Source of the DNA: Fasciolopsis buskii
Lineage: Eukaryota; Platyhelminthes; Trematoda; Plagiorchiida; Fasciolidae
Assembly: GCA_008360955.1 (NCBI GenBank)
Contig: LUCM01002370.1
Span: 1-64,000, forward strand
Direction of reading: 5' to 3'
DNA: 64,000 nucleotides
Positions 1 through 11,125 of the stretch are shown piece by piece (position 1 is the first letter of the stretch; every line of letters begins with the position of its first letter). Below the pieces are notes generated by a model, which saw only the letters and a list, made by a program, of their open reading frames with translations, was not told the DNA's origin and did no database searches. Made by a program: the position numbers and the translations under genes.

Positions 1-590
1 GGTGGAGAGCACTGAGTAGTGCCGGTCGATCCACGGAGTCGAAGGGACCTTTCAAGTTGAGGAAGACTACGATCGTAGGGCGGCGGTGCGTGTGGCGCGT
101 TTTGAGTATTTGTCGAAGAGTGAATATCTGGTCGACGCAACTTCGACCCGGACGAAATCCGGCCTGTTGTTCACGGATACTACTCTCGCGAATCGGTGTC
201 AAACGGCGAAGCATTATCGAAGCTAACACCTTAGTAACTATCGGAATTAAACTAATCCCACGATGATTACTGCAGTCACTCCGCGTACCCTTCTTGGAGA
301 TGGGTACAATCAGTGACTCACCCCACGACAACGGAATACGCTCCTCGTTCCAAATATCACGAAGAAAAAAGGTAAGTGATTTCACCAGAGATTCCCCCAC
401 TTAATTCGAAAAGAACTGGGGGAAGGTCTTGGAGACCGGCCGCTCTTCCCCTCCTCAGAAGTCGAATATCCGACTCCCCTTCCAATTCCGTTGGGGTATC
501 AAGTGACACCTCCCAATGATTTGCAGATGCAGATGCCGGACCAAATTCGTTAGCATGTGGCCAGCTGGCCAATTTGCATTCGTTCCTGTG
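1..590 (-). mobile_element. RTE-type LINE reverse transcriptase remnant, cut by window edge
   Basis: Read on the minus strand, this gives the N-terminal half of an RTE-type RT. In order come a linker (LLRRGRAAGLQDLPPVLF, about 500-410), LSWGESLIVPISKKG (about 340-295), NHRGISLIPIVTKVLA (about 270-225), QQAGFRPGRSCVDQIFTLRQ (about 180-115) and RT motif A as VFLNLKGPFDSVD (about 70-30). A frame change near 357 breaks the reading frame: 572-357 is open, then another frame continues to base 1. In motif A the expected catalytic Asp is Asn (FLN rather than FLD), so the enzyme would be inactive even with the frame intact. Motifs B and C would lie left of the window. The endonuclease domain was not recognised upstream, so the copy may be 5'-truncated near 600. 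Clade assignment is from motif resemblance only. Confidence 0.82.
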
Positions 591-960
591 TTGATGCGTC
601 GGTATCTTCGCAAGTTAGCGAAATACTATATACGTAAGCAATTTGAATGAGTAGATAAAATACCTCCAGAAGCACGTGACCGACTTCGCAGCTACTATCG
701 CTGTTAGATACTCATCCTTCCAAAAATGCTTATAACTGTAAATTCCCAGTGAATGTCACCAGAATGCAATGAGTATCGCCAGGTATGTGCAAGAAAGCTC
801 TATGTTGAAAAATCTCAAGAAGGACCGTTGCTGTGATTTGCTGACAGCTTAACATGTAGTGAAACATTCATACTATTTCTTTCCTCACTCTTTCTCGCCC
901 ATCGTCTTCTTCGTCCCCCATGGCTCCAGTGGCACTTGATGTGCACACAGACCTGTGCGA

Positions 961-998
<38 letters not shown>

Positions 999-2159
999 CT
1001 TGTTGACAAGTCCCTGTTAGAATCAAAGGCTTTGCTTGAGAACCCTAACCGTTTTACTGCTTAGCGGCTAGACCCCTTCGCAGCACCCATCCACTATGCC
1101 GCATGAGTTACACGCTTGCACAGAATTTCATACTGCATCAGTCATTGAGCAGGATAATCAAGACCGCACTGTTTGTTGCATCAACGAGGATGGGCAATGA
1201 TAAGTATGCTTCTGTTCAAATTTACATCTCTTATTCACCTGGTGTCTTCTGTCCCCAACCGTCTCTGTTCCATCTGCATAACCATAAAACTGTCACTGAA
1301 AACATGCCCGATACTTGACGCGGTCTATTGTTAGAATGTCATAGATGACTTTCAGTCCCCCGGGCGCATAACTCAGACCTTCTCAACATCGGAATGTCAG
1401 CTTCAACGTGTGTTCTCATCCAGGTATTTAGTGCCCATAATGGACGCCCCAGCAACTGACATCTGCCGTGTCCGTGAAACACGAATTTAGGACTGGAGGA
1501 GGGTAATTCAACTAGCTGCGCGCAATATCTCGTCAAGACATTTCATGCTTATATCAGGAGATGAGGCAGTCCGCACTAAAGGTAGACGCAGCGCAGGAAT
1601 AGTCCCAACTTACAAGGTTCAAGCGGCATTTCAGACTGGGTCCTGGTTAACAGTCGCTTAGGCATCATAAGACATCAGAGATAAGTTAGTGTTTGGAAGG
1701 CTAGCTTTGCTAAACGCAACTTGTTTGCCATCTCGGTATTTGCTCTAACAGACTGTATTACTGAAAGGCAAAGGATTTTTATAATGAACTCGCTATTCTC
1801 CTTTGGAAGAGCAAAGAATACGATAGTGTGGTGCCAGCTGATGTCCGTAATGGACAAGTCGCCTAATTAGGCGGGTGCTTTGCCGTGCACGCTCAGCGCA
1901 CATATAACGGGAATGGGCAACTCCAATTTAGTCCAAATAATCCTCTATTTCCGTCCAGTACACGCTCCGCTACACGGCGCTTTAACTCCATCTGAATCAG
2001 ACCGACCACAATGCAATAGGGTACCGCTGACGGAATTCTATCAAGAAACCACATTCCTCACTGGTCCATATGCGTAAAACCGGACCGCGCGCTAGTCCTG
2101 ATGCCGCTTACGTTGCAGCTCAATGACCGTCGACGTAAACCCCAAAACCCGGTCAGCGG
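591..2159. other. no gene recognised
   Basis: Nothing coding is recognised on either strand. The only distinct feature is the AAT microsatellite at 961-996. Open frames up to about 65 codons occur, as expected by chance. Confidence 0.5.
961..996. repeat. (AAT)12 microsatellite
   Basis: Twelve uninterrupted AAT units. Read on the minus strand it produces a poly-tyrosine run inside a 64-codon open frame, which is a repeat artefact and not a gene. Confidence 0.97.
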
Positions 2160-3345
2160 CAGACGTCTGTTTCATCTGCATGTTTGCAACAGTTACGAGC
2201 AGAAACTATGAAAGCTAAAAACTCCGACGAACAGCAGTGCGGGAGGGCACTGGAATCAAATCAAGCGCTTGAGAGCAAGTTTCGACTGCGGTCCATAATC
2301 AGTTCTCAATCAAAGATATTTGGTCACTCAAGGGTCGCCGAGGAAAAAACGCTAGGCCCTAGCTGTAAAACGTGCATAAGGCACGACGGCACTCACAGCG
2401 TCAAGTGACGACAAGTCTTAAGAAAGATCGTGGAAAATGGTGGGTTGAAACAGCCAAGAAATGGAAACAGCAGCTGCTTCAGGTAACAGCCAAAACCCGT
2501 ATAAGCTACATACTTGACAACGGGCGGTGAACTTCAGTTTCTGAAAATGCAGCCTCCCTCTGAAGGTGACAGAAAAATTAATTTTATTTATACATTCCCC
2601 GGCATTCGAACAACCAAAACCAAGTTCGTGCTTACGGTGAGACTTTACCTGAGTTCACCACAATAAATTTTCGTGCCAACTGCACTATTTCACTTGCTCT
2701 GCTCAGTTTTGTCATTGAGATGATTATGGAGATACCCCTATGCTCATGTGAGAACAATGGGATTAATAGTTCCTCAGACAAGAACCTGTATGACTTACTG
2801 TGTTCGGACGGCGCTATGCTACAGAGTGAAGAATCAAGTAAGTTGCAAGTTTTTCCTAATCGTCTTAACGAATGTGTAGGTATGTCTGGGATGCGTTTTA
2901 CACCTTCAGAGTGTGTACTGTTGTTGCAAGACTGGATTGGTTCGAAGTCAAACTTTGTTCCTACAAGCGAGCAATTGAGTAAGGTAGATAGTTTTCGTTG
3001 CTTGGGCAGTTGTATTATATCCGTGTGATCTTATGTCAGAGGAAGGCCCTTACCGGCGTTCCGACAGTAAGATTGCTTCTGTTCGTGACTCACAAACTCG
3101 GTGGATGCAGATATCCAGAGACCACCAATGACTGAACATCTGCGCGGTACTGCCAGAAAGTAGTGCTATTTTCTATGACGTGCTTGAAGCGTGATTGCAG
3201 TGAAAGAGGCATGACCCACCAAACCTGGGAGGACCAATAACCTTGACCCTGAAACTTGGAGTGGGACAGAACCGCATAGTCACATTAGCTCAAGTGTTTA
3301 GACGATCCGGACGACAGCGAGTTGCCGTCAACCACCGCAATGGCC
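2160..3345 (+). mobile_element. RTE-type LINE remnant with internal deletion
   Basis: Plus-strand pieces of an RTE-type polyprotein. The linker between endonuclease and RT is seen at about 2424-2530 (DRGKWWVETAKKWKQQLLQ). The sequence then passes over roughly 150 unclear bases directly to the end of RT motif B and beyond (about 2660-2715, SFVIEMIMEIP). An open frame at 2720-3028 follows, containing LNECVGMSGMRFTPSECVLL, LLQDWIGSKSN and EQLSKVDSFRCLGSCI, the conserved region after RT motif C. At the motif C position the sequence reads CSDGAM, so the catalytic Asp pair is lost. RT motifs 0 to A, which the copy at 1-590 retains, are missing here, giving an internal deletion. Weak similarity to the C-terminal part (RIVTLAQVFR) runs to about 3330. 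It lies in opposite orientation to the copy at 1-590. Confidence 0.78.
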
Positions 3346-4723
3346 GACATACTTGGGATCCTAACCTCTGATCCTCTCGGTGACAGGCGTTTGATACACT
3401 TGGACATCCCCGGCCAATTGTGAGATTGGATGTGGGTACTGGATCAGACGCAAGAAGGGGTACTGAATTAGAATAAGTAAATGTGACTGAGATATATTAA
3501 ACATGCCCCCAGATCGATCATACCATTTTCCGAGGCAGTCATGGCATGAAAGATGGCCTAAGGAGGTCAATCGATCGAAAGGCAAAATGGTCCGGAAACC
3601 TTAACCAGCGGATTGCCCCAATTAGTTGAGTGGAATCACCCATCTGGGGTTTGCGAGATCCTCCAGACGCGACAATTGGAAGCAGAACGTGACACGGTCC
3701 AGAAATGTTCCTGCATTCTAAACGTTTACTTTTCTCTACAGTACTTCTGGTTTAAAATATTTTGATTTTTTACTGTTATTGGATGCTGAGGCGCCAAGTA
3801 AAACCTGAGTATATTAAAGAGAAACCAATCGTAAGCAAAACTAAAGCTGGGCACAAGATGAGTACCCCTGTCGAGTTACTAACTTTGGAGGACTTCCCTC
3901 ATTCAATACAAACTTGATCGAATGTCGGGGATTTTGAACCCAAACAAACGCTTCTTCCCGTAGTTAGCGCAAGCGTTTCACTTTAATTCCCTACTACGCT
4001 TCTGGTAACCAGATAATGCAAATTTTACGACTACCGTACACGGTTGGTCCACTAACTGTGATTGTGATTGTGTACTAGTCGCAAGTGGCAGCCGTGGATG
4101 AAGGGTCTGTAGCTCTCAGAAAGGTCCACCGAAGGTTTCTGGCGACAGACGGCAATTCGCTGTTGCCCGGCTTAATACCGTCTGAACTAACGAGATCTCA
4201 CTCGATTATGTGCCGATAGAAGTTCAAGAGCCACGGTGGCTGTTTCTTCGTTCCTCCATGAAGTGGGCCCCGGCGGTTCTGGAGCAAACCTCTCCCAGTG
4301 CATCCATGCCTCATGCACATCATGAAAACAGGTGTGGGTAGTCATGATTATGTAGTTAACAATTTCCATCACAACCTGCAGTTTCATGACTCGACTGACG
4401 TTGTGTAAAAAATCCGGAAACGGAAGGGGGGTGCCTACAGGGGAAACATGAAGCGCACTAAAGAAATATGTTTGAAGGCGAGAAATTATCAGCTTTAAAG
4501 CTAATGAGGTCAAGTTTACCATTGCCCGAAACCGCCGAATGCAGCCAGGCTTAGCAACATGAATTACAAAACAGCTAAGGCTTTATAGGTAGTATATGGA
4601 CATACTGAGGTCGCCTTTTGTGACCAATTCCGTAGAGCAGCACAATGTTGCAAGTCCACAGCCACTAAACACCGAGTTAGTGACGAAAAGACAGCTAAAA
4701 TTCAATTACTTCATCACGCTCAC
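3346..4723. other. no gene recognised; probable PAF1 intron sequence
   Basis: This lies downstream of the last identified PAF1 exon on the minus strand, so it is probably intronic. I looked for the next PAF1 exon (the segment after the QAMIR motif) and did not find it. A 111-codon minus-strand open frame at 4187-4522 resembles nothing I recognise. Confidence 0.45.
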
Positions 4724-5832
4724 CGTATCATGGCCTGGTTAACTTCCTCCTTCTGCTCAGCTGAAGACTTGTTCTTTCGTGAAGGGTCATCATCGAAAAT
4801 AACCTAAATACAAATAAGAATTAGAGATAAAAAGATATCAGCATTAAACCCGAAGCACTGGCCAGTTAGCAAAAAAGTACCTGTCAAACAGTATCCAGTG
4901 CGCATAAAGAAACCTGCGGAACGGGCTCATTTATGAAACGGTACTCTATGAGTGTTTTGTTCTGGTATACGAATGAAGGAAATGACAGGAACAAACAAGA
5001 GCCATATAAGAACGAAACCGACATTGACGACGGACCTGCGCACATGGGTACCGCCACAAAGCGAAATCAGGGAGAACCGGCAAAACCTCGATGGCATGCA
5101 CATTGGGCTTGCTGTAGTGTTTGGTGATTGGTTTTCTCGCAGCCTTGAATGTAGCTTCAATAGCATTTATTTGACTTTCCCGGTCACGATAAACGATTTC
5201 TTCGTTCAGATGGCGTTTCACGCTGTACCCAAGTCTTTACGAAAACGATTAGAGACGACAATATTGACTAACTTTGACTCGACTTTCTCAGATTTATTCC
5301 ATCTGTTGTACAGTTCTGTGGAGATATACTCCGTGCGCCTCAGCCAGGAAACTGATTTCTGATGCCTGGACTTCCTGGCATTGATGGCGGCAGGAGTGTC
5401 ATCCTCTAGAAGTCTTTCATCATCAGGATGCAGCTTCACTTTACCAAATAAGACGAATGAGTGGTCCTACCTGTTCGATCAATTTTGAATACATCAGGAT
5501 CAATGAGGTCTACCTCCACACCAACGTCAGTCTCGGTGAGAAGCTCGTGCTTGTAATTTCTTTCTAGAGATGTGGCAACGTACTGCAAGAAACTACGGAA
5601 AATTATGAGGAAAATGAACTTACCGAGACGGTTCAAGTGGATAGGAGAGAAACTTCGGATCAAACGGCAGCTCTGGCAAGTGGTTATGGTATTTGAGGCG
5701 GCAGAGAAGAGATTCCGGTCTGTTTAAATATTAATACTAGGGCTCGCACTTAAACCTTATGTCTTTCGCCCTATCTTGTGCGTAATCATCAGCCTTTTCA
5801 CTGGCCTTTGAGCCACCATCAGACAGCGTCAT
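4724..5832 (-). CDS. PAF1: PAF1, RNA polymerase II-associated factor 1 (exons 1-6, partial)
   Basis: PAF1 is the scaffold of the nuclear Paf1 complex, which acts with RNA polymerase II in elongation and co-transcriptional histone modification. Six minus-strand exons join in phase: 5832-5756, 5719-5624, 5592-5471, 5438-5273, 5222-5036 and 4803-4724, giving 242 codons plus two bases. Introns are 36, 31, 32, 50 and 232 bp, all GT...AG. Conserved landmarks match animal PAF1 in order: LPFDPKF (residues 43-49 region), RFLQY (58-62), [18 protein letters not shown] (74-91), [12 protein letters not shown] (130-141), [21 protein letters not shown] (189-193), PDF...PCAQVIFDDDP (213-223) and QAMIR (239-243). 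The start at 5832 is the only ATG giving a short N-terminus in frame with exon 2. Human PAF1 is about 530 residues, so the second half, including the acidic tail, is absent from this window or lies beyond its left edge. The exon 4/5 junction is four residues shorter than expected and is the least certain. Confidence 0.92.
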
Positions 5833-6079
5833 AGCACCAAATACACGTAGTCGAACACCCCATCCAAGGTCACTCCAGTTTAGCTTTCACAGGACAACTT
5901 TTAGCCCACGCCATTAGCCTCAAGAATACCTCCGATGGTATGCACTCCGGCTGGGCGTTGACTTCTTCCAGGTCCAGTTCAGCGAGTTCCGGTCAAGGAA
6001 CCGAAAAACGGAGTACCTCATCTCACCCAGACAATGGGAGACATTACGAAGCGTCAGTGTTCACAGTCAAAAACATGGA
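5833..6079 (-). promoter_or_regulatory. short upstream region of PAF1
   Basis: Only about 250 bp separate the PAF1 start codon from the recognisable end of an upstream LINE remnant. Any core promoter and 5' UTR exon must lie here or inside LINE-derived sequence. I see no clear TATA box and no trans-splice leader acceptor I would defend. The call is positional. Confidence 0.3.
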
Positions 6080-7755
6080 GCAGGAAGATTCGTCGAAAGC
6101 GCGCCACACTTCTCCCATTGATGCCATACCTGAGGCCTCGCTGCACCTCGGCTTCCATCCAACTCCTGCTTAAACGTAACCACGTTGCACCTCGTCGCCA
6201 AGTCACCAAGAGTTCATTTTCATATATTTGCTCTCCCGCTACTGAAGAAGTGCTGCCTGACTAACAGTCCATATCCTTTACTTTCATGCTCCTTTTAATG
6301 GCCTCGCGTTCGAGAGACTTCGTCTTGTTGAAAAAGCCGTATGGAATAAGAATCAGAAAGCCGGTTACAATCTTTGAGGTCTTCATCAAGTCCCCTCGGT
6401 GCCTCCTATCCAGTGAGAGGAGATAAGGCACTGGGTCATTAATCGTACGACATCCCGCCCCTTCCCTCGGCCATTCTGGCGGCCTATTCCTATGCCTGTT
6501 CAAAGCAGGCAGCGTTTATCTTGAAAAACGAAAACCAAGCCTGCATGCGATATTCTCGCAGACGCCGACTATGGACTTGCACAAAGGTATGAGCACTTCT
6601 GACTTCTGGCAGAACAAGGCCATGTCGGTCCAAATAATTCATCCCTGGTCTTGCGGCCTTCCGTGACAAGTTGTTCTGGCCATTTAAGGCCTGACTTAAC
6701 GATCATTTTCAGATCTTTCATCTTGCTAATGTCGTCTGCAGTTTAATGTACCCGGTCATGTGATACTGTAAGGCTTTCATTGCCGCAGAAAAATGAATTT
6801 TGCTTTCATTTGGGAGCAAGTCACATTTGTCAGTCCAATCTTAGACAGCCCCTATATCGCTGCTTAGGTCTAGTCTGCCCTTGACATATTTGGCGAAGAA
6901 AACTGGGTAATATTAGGGCGGGAGCTGGATCCTTCACACCGAGCAGAAATGACAGTGGTCCCAAAAAACCAGTCTTGTGGAAAGCCGCTCGTAACTTCGA
7001 GCTTGACGGAGCACCTGTCCCATAACATGAGGTAAAGTCTCCCTCTGTTATACCTGTCCCTGGGTAAAAAACGCTTCTAGCCTTATTAGGAATGGGCGAT
7101 GATTCACTGGGTCGAACGCCATGCTGAATTAAAGATGGACCGCGACATGTCTACCACTGCCAACTATTCGAGTGGCTCTATCCAAGAGACACAGGTTATT
7201 GGGACCAGACCTAACTTTATGAAGACGTGCTGGGATTGACATAACATTAAGTACTAAGGTAAGCGTTGGGGATAAGTGGCCAAATTAAGTTAACCACCAT
7301 AGAAAGCTAGTGAGGCTGACTGAAATGTGGTTTGCCATGAAATAGCAAGGGGTTCATTTATGTATATACCACCAATCCAGTCACCTCATATTTCGCCTTG
7401 TTCTATTCTGACCTGGGACAGCTTGCACACCGGGCCGGCGATGATACCGGCTGATGGCTTGACGATAGCCGGGTGAATATTACTTGACCCAGCAAACTTC
7501 TTTGCCTGACAGTTTTGGTTATCTGAATGTATCGTCCTCCGTTGTCAACGGTTATTCATTGGTTAGCTGCTGAGTATCTAATACAAGCTCCAGGGCCAGC
7601 GCTGACAAATATGGAACACTACCGAGGTTTTGGGCCAGTGCGCTTGCTTCGCTATGGCCATCTTTGATGTCCCGGCCTCCAGTCTGCAACGGATATTCGT
7701 CACCCCTAATTGAACTTTGATCGCATGTGGGTGTAGTCGCTTTTTTTATTCCCAC
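6080..7755 (-). mobile_element. decayed LINE, RT plus C-terminal region (jockey/CR1-like)
   Basis: Minus-strand translation recovers an almost complete RT region broken by stops and frame changes. A linker (SEASALAQNLGSV, about 7655-7615) is followed by IHPAIVKP (about 7470), GPVCKLSQVRIEQGEI (about 7435-7395), motif A as MAFDPVNHR (about 7120-7095), motif B as SGFPQD (about 6988-6972), a lost motif C (AKYVKG where ADDVK is expected, about 6890) and DWTDKCDLLPNESKIHF (about 6840-6790). Then come DISKMKDLKMIVKSGLKW (about 6735-6680), LDRRHRGDLMKTSKIVTG (about 6410-6355) and VVTFKQELDGSRGAA (about 6183-6140). The order is that of one element, so it is a single old insertion. It sits immediately upstream of PAF1 in the same orientation. 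Clade assignment is tentative. Confidence 0.8.
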
Positions 7756-8089
7756 CTAGCTTATTGCGCCAGTTTCAGTATACACTTGGTATTTTTACTT
7801 CTATAAGCTTCACCTAGCTGTTTATACTTTTTGCGCGCGGGATCCCATTTAGCTGGTTTTGAGCAATTTTCAATACCACCACCACCACTGATTTCGCTGC
7901 CTACTGGCCCTTTTGATGGCTTCCCTCCTACAGTGTGCTTTTGCTTTGCGATTTCTGCGGCTTACGTGTGCAAGTCTATTCTGCAGGGTTAGTCGAGATA
8001 AACTGTTTGTCCTTCATCATTTCTCCACCTATTCCCATCGGCCGCGTTTTAGGTTAACTCGGCTTCTGTGGCTTGGAACTCGCTCAACG
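7756..8089. other. spacer between two LINE remnants
   Basis: T-rich sequence with a short ACC run (7876-7889) and no recognisable domain. It may hold the 3' end of the LINE at 8090-8885 and the 5' part of the one at 6080-7755, but neither boundary is visible. Confidence 0.4.
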
Positions 8090-8885
8090 GACACTGCCTA
8101 GACGGCAGAAATTCGGGCCTTAAATTTGTGACTCCCGGCATGGTACGCAATGGACTATTTCTGACTTGGTCATTTTGTGTCCGGCAAATGACGTTTACCA
8201 AGACTTAGTGATAGATTTCACCGTTGCGATTGTTATTTGACTGCCCCTAAATCCTGGAATGCGCAGTCCCTCTTACTAATCTGATATCATCCGTACAGAA
8301 GAGGAATGGGTCAGACAGCTCCTGCGCCAAGCCGTTTATCAAAAAAATAGGAAAGAAAGAATCCAAGAACAGTCCTGAGGAACTCCGCCTGCCACATCTG
8401 ATGTAGACCCTTGGTTACCCACCCTAACTTTGAAACCAAGGTTACTGAGAAACTGCCTCACCCACCGCTTAGGTGGTTGTTATGCCGAAAGCTGGCATTT
8501 ATGGTATAGCTAAAGGGACTTAGGAAATTGAAAGCCTTCTAACACCTAGTTAACCGATCTCAATTGCCTTGACTTCACCCTTGTTGGTGTTTCACTGGCA
8601 AAAGACAATAGCTTCGTTAAGCACTACCTGTTTTTGGCAAATCTGCTTTGTGTCGAGGTCAAAAACCTGTTCGTCACAAGATGTGATTATAACTGATCGA
8701 TTATTATTTGTTCTAAGGACTTGCATAACACTGACGCCATGTTTACAGACCTACGGTCGTTGGCCTTATGGCTAGAAGCTGCCTGTAGCAGTTTCCCAAT
8801 CCGCGTGCATAGAACAAAAGTCTGGCAACCAGCCGCTGGATCTTCCAGACTGGTCTGTTTTCGGCTGGCACCTTTAACTCCCAAC
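8090..8885 (-). mobile_element. decayed LINE reverse transcriptase fragment
   Basis: Minus-strand RT motifs occur in order: NDRRSVNMASVLCKSLEQII (about 8765-8705, equivalent of NYRPVSLTS), STQSRFAKNR (about 8660-8628, equivalent of QHGF), a degraded motif A (LEGFQFPKSL near 8530), FLSNLGFKVRVGNQ (about 8455-8412), motif B as GGVPQD (about 8392-8373) and motif C as FLFCTDDIRLVRG (about 8305-8260). CTDD replaces the usual FADD but keeps both Asp residues. Several in-frame stops and one frame change after motif B rule out activity. It belongs to a different RT lineage from the copy at 6080-7755, judged by motif wording. Confidence 0.78.
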
Positions 8886-9383
8886 GCCGCGTATGTTCTG
8901 TTAGTCCTGAAAGAGAAACTATTGGGCCCAGTATAAAGTCAAACAGATTAGTTTAGTTTCCATACCCGAAATTCATGATTATTTTATCGAAATTTCTCAA
9001 CGTGTCCTCATCTGTCAGCTCACCTGAAACCAATACCAGTCTAGACCAGGATTTCGAAGGCTACCTGACAATAAGACAAACTAGAATAAGGTACCCAAAG
9101 TTGTGCCGGTTTCCTTCCAAAGACTGCCGACACCAACGACTTAGCCGCTATACCATCTTCCCTGCAGCTCTAATAGTAAAACGGAATAAATCAACAGAAA
9201 TGGAGGAAGCTGTACCGTAATTCAACGCATTCTCCCATTTTCAATACATTAGCCTCGATTAATCCCCATTTACATTCCTATTCTCTGCATTAGGTCCGCA
9301 GCGCAAAATATTCTGGCCATGGAAACTCTCAAAATATCTAACGTATTACTCCGATGTAGTTACCAACTTGTTTGCAATTGAAT

Positions 9384-9812
9384 TAATAATAATAATGTAT
9401 ATTTCTCGATTTGCGAGATGCAGGCGCAAGACAGGATCAAGTTTTACAAAGGTGATGCACAGGAAATACGAACAATATCAATCGAAGGGAGAGAGGGTGA
9501 GAGCGACCTTGAGTAATTTGAAAGGTTTGTTTGATTTTGCATTTTTCTCGAAATACGAGAGACATGCGCAAGGTAAGATCAAAATTGGGCAAAGAAGGCA
9601 AAGTGCAGACACGGAAAACGGAAACCAAATGTGCAATGCACTGTGGTTTCGCTCACAAGATCATAACAGGCAATGTGATTTCCAGAGCACGGGGTTTTAA
9701 ATCAAAGCTAGATAATGTTTCGCGAATATTTTTCTGTGGCTGATAACCAGTCTTGTACTGCGAGTAATATTATGTTTGAATGCATCAAAGTCGCGTATCG
9801 CAGGCGCAAACT
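9384..9812 (+). repeat. anonymous repeat family 1, copy 1
   Basis: About 430 bp, matched in reverse complement by 30028-30440. The core (about 9445-9715) is nearly identical by eye. It starts with a short AAT run and the string TTTCTCGATTTGCGAG. An internal partial direct repeat is visible: the stretch from 9400 (TTTCTCGATTTGCGAGA) and that from about 9542 (TTTCTCGAAATACGAGA) share about 50 diverged bases. A 22-bp insertion near 9416-9440 distinguishes this copy from the second one. Both copies have open frames of about 110 codons, but conservation covers all frames and flanks, so recent copying explains them better than coding. No transposase or RT is recognised; it may be a SINE-like or non-autonomous element. 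Confidence 0.85.
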
Positions 9813-11039
9813 ATTTTGCGTCATAATGGAAGCCTGATCGCAGTACTACGCTGGTCACCCAACCACATAAGTTCTTTATTAATACCTAGGACACAATTTT
9901 GATACATCACTGCTAAACAATCCGACAGTTGGTTTAAGGCCAATTCAATTCAACTCCCTATCCTGTGTCATAAACCTTGACTTTTGCCTTGCTTGTTTTA
10001 CTTCCTGACCTAATGTTTCATTCACACGACCAACCCTAAGTCGGGTGATGCCTCTATTTTTTTACTGTTCATTACTCTCTATATCTCCAAGCAGGCACCC
10101 AAGCCGGATTATTTTACTCTATTATGTTTCAGCTCCCGCACCCAGGCTATGCGGGCTATTACCAGCTCCGCCCCTGTAAGGGGAACTCCGAATCTACTGG
10201 ATTCTCGCTCCTGCTTGGACGCTGTTAGCCGGATCTGGCACTGGTGTACTGGTCCAATCAACCCAAACCAGGTGGCTGATTCCGCTGGATAGTATAACCC
10301 AGGCGGATCTTTATGACCGGTCAGAAAAGTTACTACTGCTGCCGGAATGCCCTGTGTTCTCCTCCAAAGTCCCCAAACGTACTGCCGTCTAGGATAACAA
10401 GTTGCGACAATAAGAATGACAGCACGGATAATACCTTTGATTGATGCATTTTAAACTTTTGAACTACAGCATAAACGTTTTTTCTCCATCGCATTCAGCA
10501 ATCTTGAGAGTTACATATTCCGTCCGTGAAAAACGTTTCATAAAATCCCGTTTTGCAAATAGTTCGGTGGTCTTGACAGTATTCTTTCGCCTTCCTCAAC
10601 ATTTCATCGGCCCTATTTTGTTGTTGTACGCGATATCTTATTCACTTTTCATAGCGTTCTCCCTGATTTGGACTAACCACCATCCAATTGTCATATTCCG
10701 ATTGACCCTCATCTTTTAAGTAAACGGTTCTTTCCATCACTTGACGGTCTTAACGTTTGCGGCCTCCGGACATATTTCGACATCCTCCATTGATCTTCTG
10801 TCTAGCGTTGCGCCAGCGACAAGCCCAGTTATTGCACTTAAATACGAAATGACTTACAGTCGGTTGCCCATGAGCAGTTCCAATATCCCGGTATAATCTT
10901 GCAAAACAGTATATTCGATTTTGGCTTTTGTCTGACATACTTGAGCACTGCTTATTGCTTTGCAGATTCTGATCGTTCTTTCCGAATAATCCAAAGTAGC
11001 ACATATCCCAGTATACCTTCTGGTTTTTATTATTCTCGT
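9813..11039. other. no gene recognised; pyrimidine-rich
   Basis: Strongly C+T-rich on the plus strand, especially 10000-11000. A hydrophobic 92-codon open frame at 10441-10719 follows from the T-richness and is not supported as a gene. Confidence 0.4.
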
Positions 11040-11125
11040 TTCCTTTGTGTCATCCATTTACAACTTGAATCTTCCATTTCGCATACCTTACGTAAATCGA
11101 GAAATATACATTATTGTTACTATTA
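11040..11125 (-). repeat. anonymous repeat family 1, diverged partial copy
   Basis: The terminal part of family 1 recurs here in the orientation of 30028-30440. The string CGTAAATCGAGAAATATACA (11094-11113) corresponds to about 30406-30425 with one change, and TTTCCTTTGTGTCATCC (about 11040) corresponds to TTTCCTGTGCACCATC (about 30374). Similarity further into the element, toward 10950, is uncertain. Confidence 0.6.

Noticed and set aside
815..1009. 64-codon minus-strand frame with poly-tyrosine
   Set aside because: Produced entirely by the AAT microsatellite at 961-996.
9368..9700. 110-codon frame in repeat family 1, matched in the 30-kb copy
   Set aside because: Conservation covers all frames and non-coding flanks equally, as expected from recent copying, and no domain is recognised.
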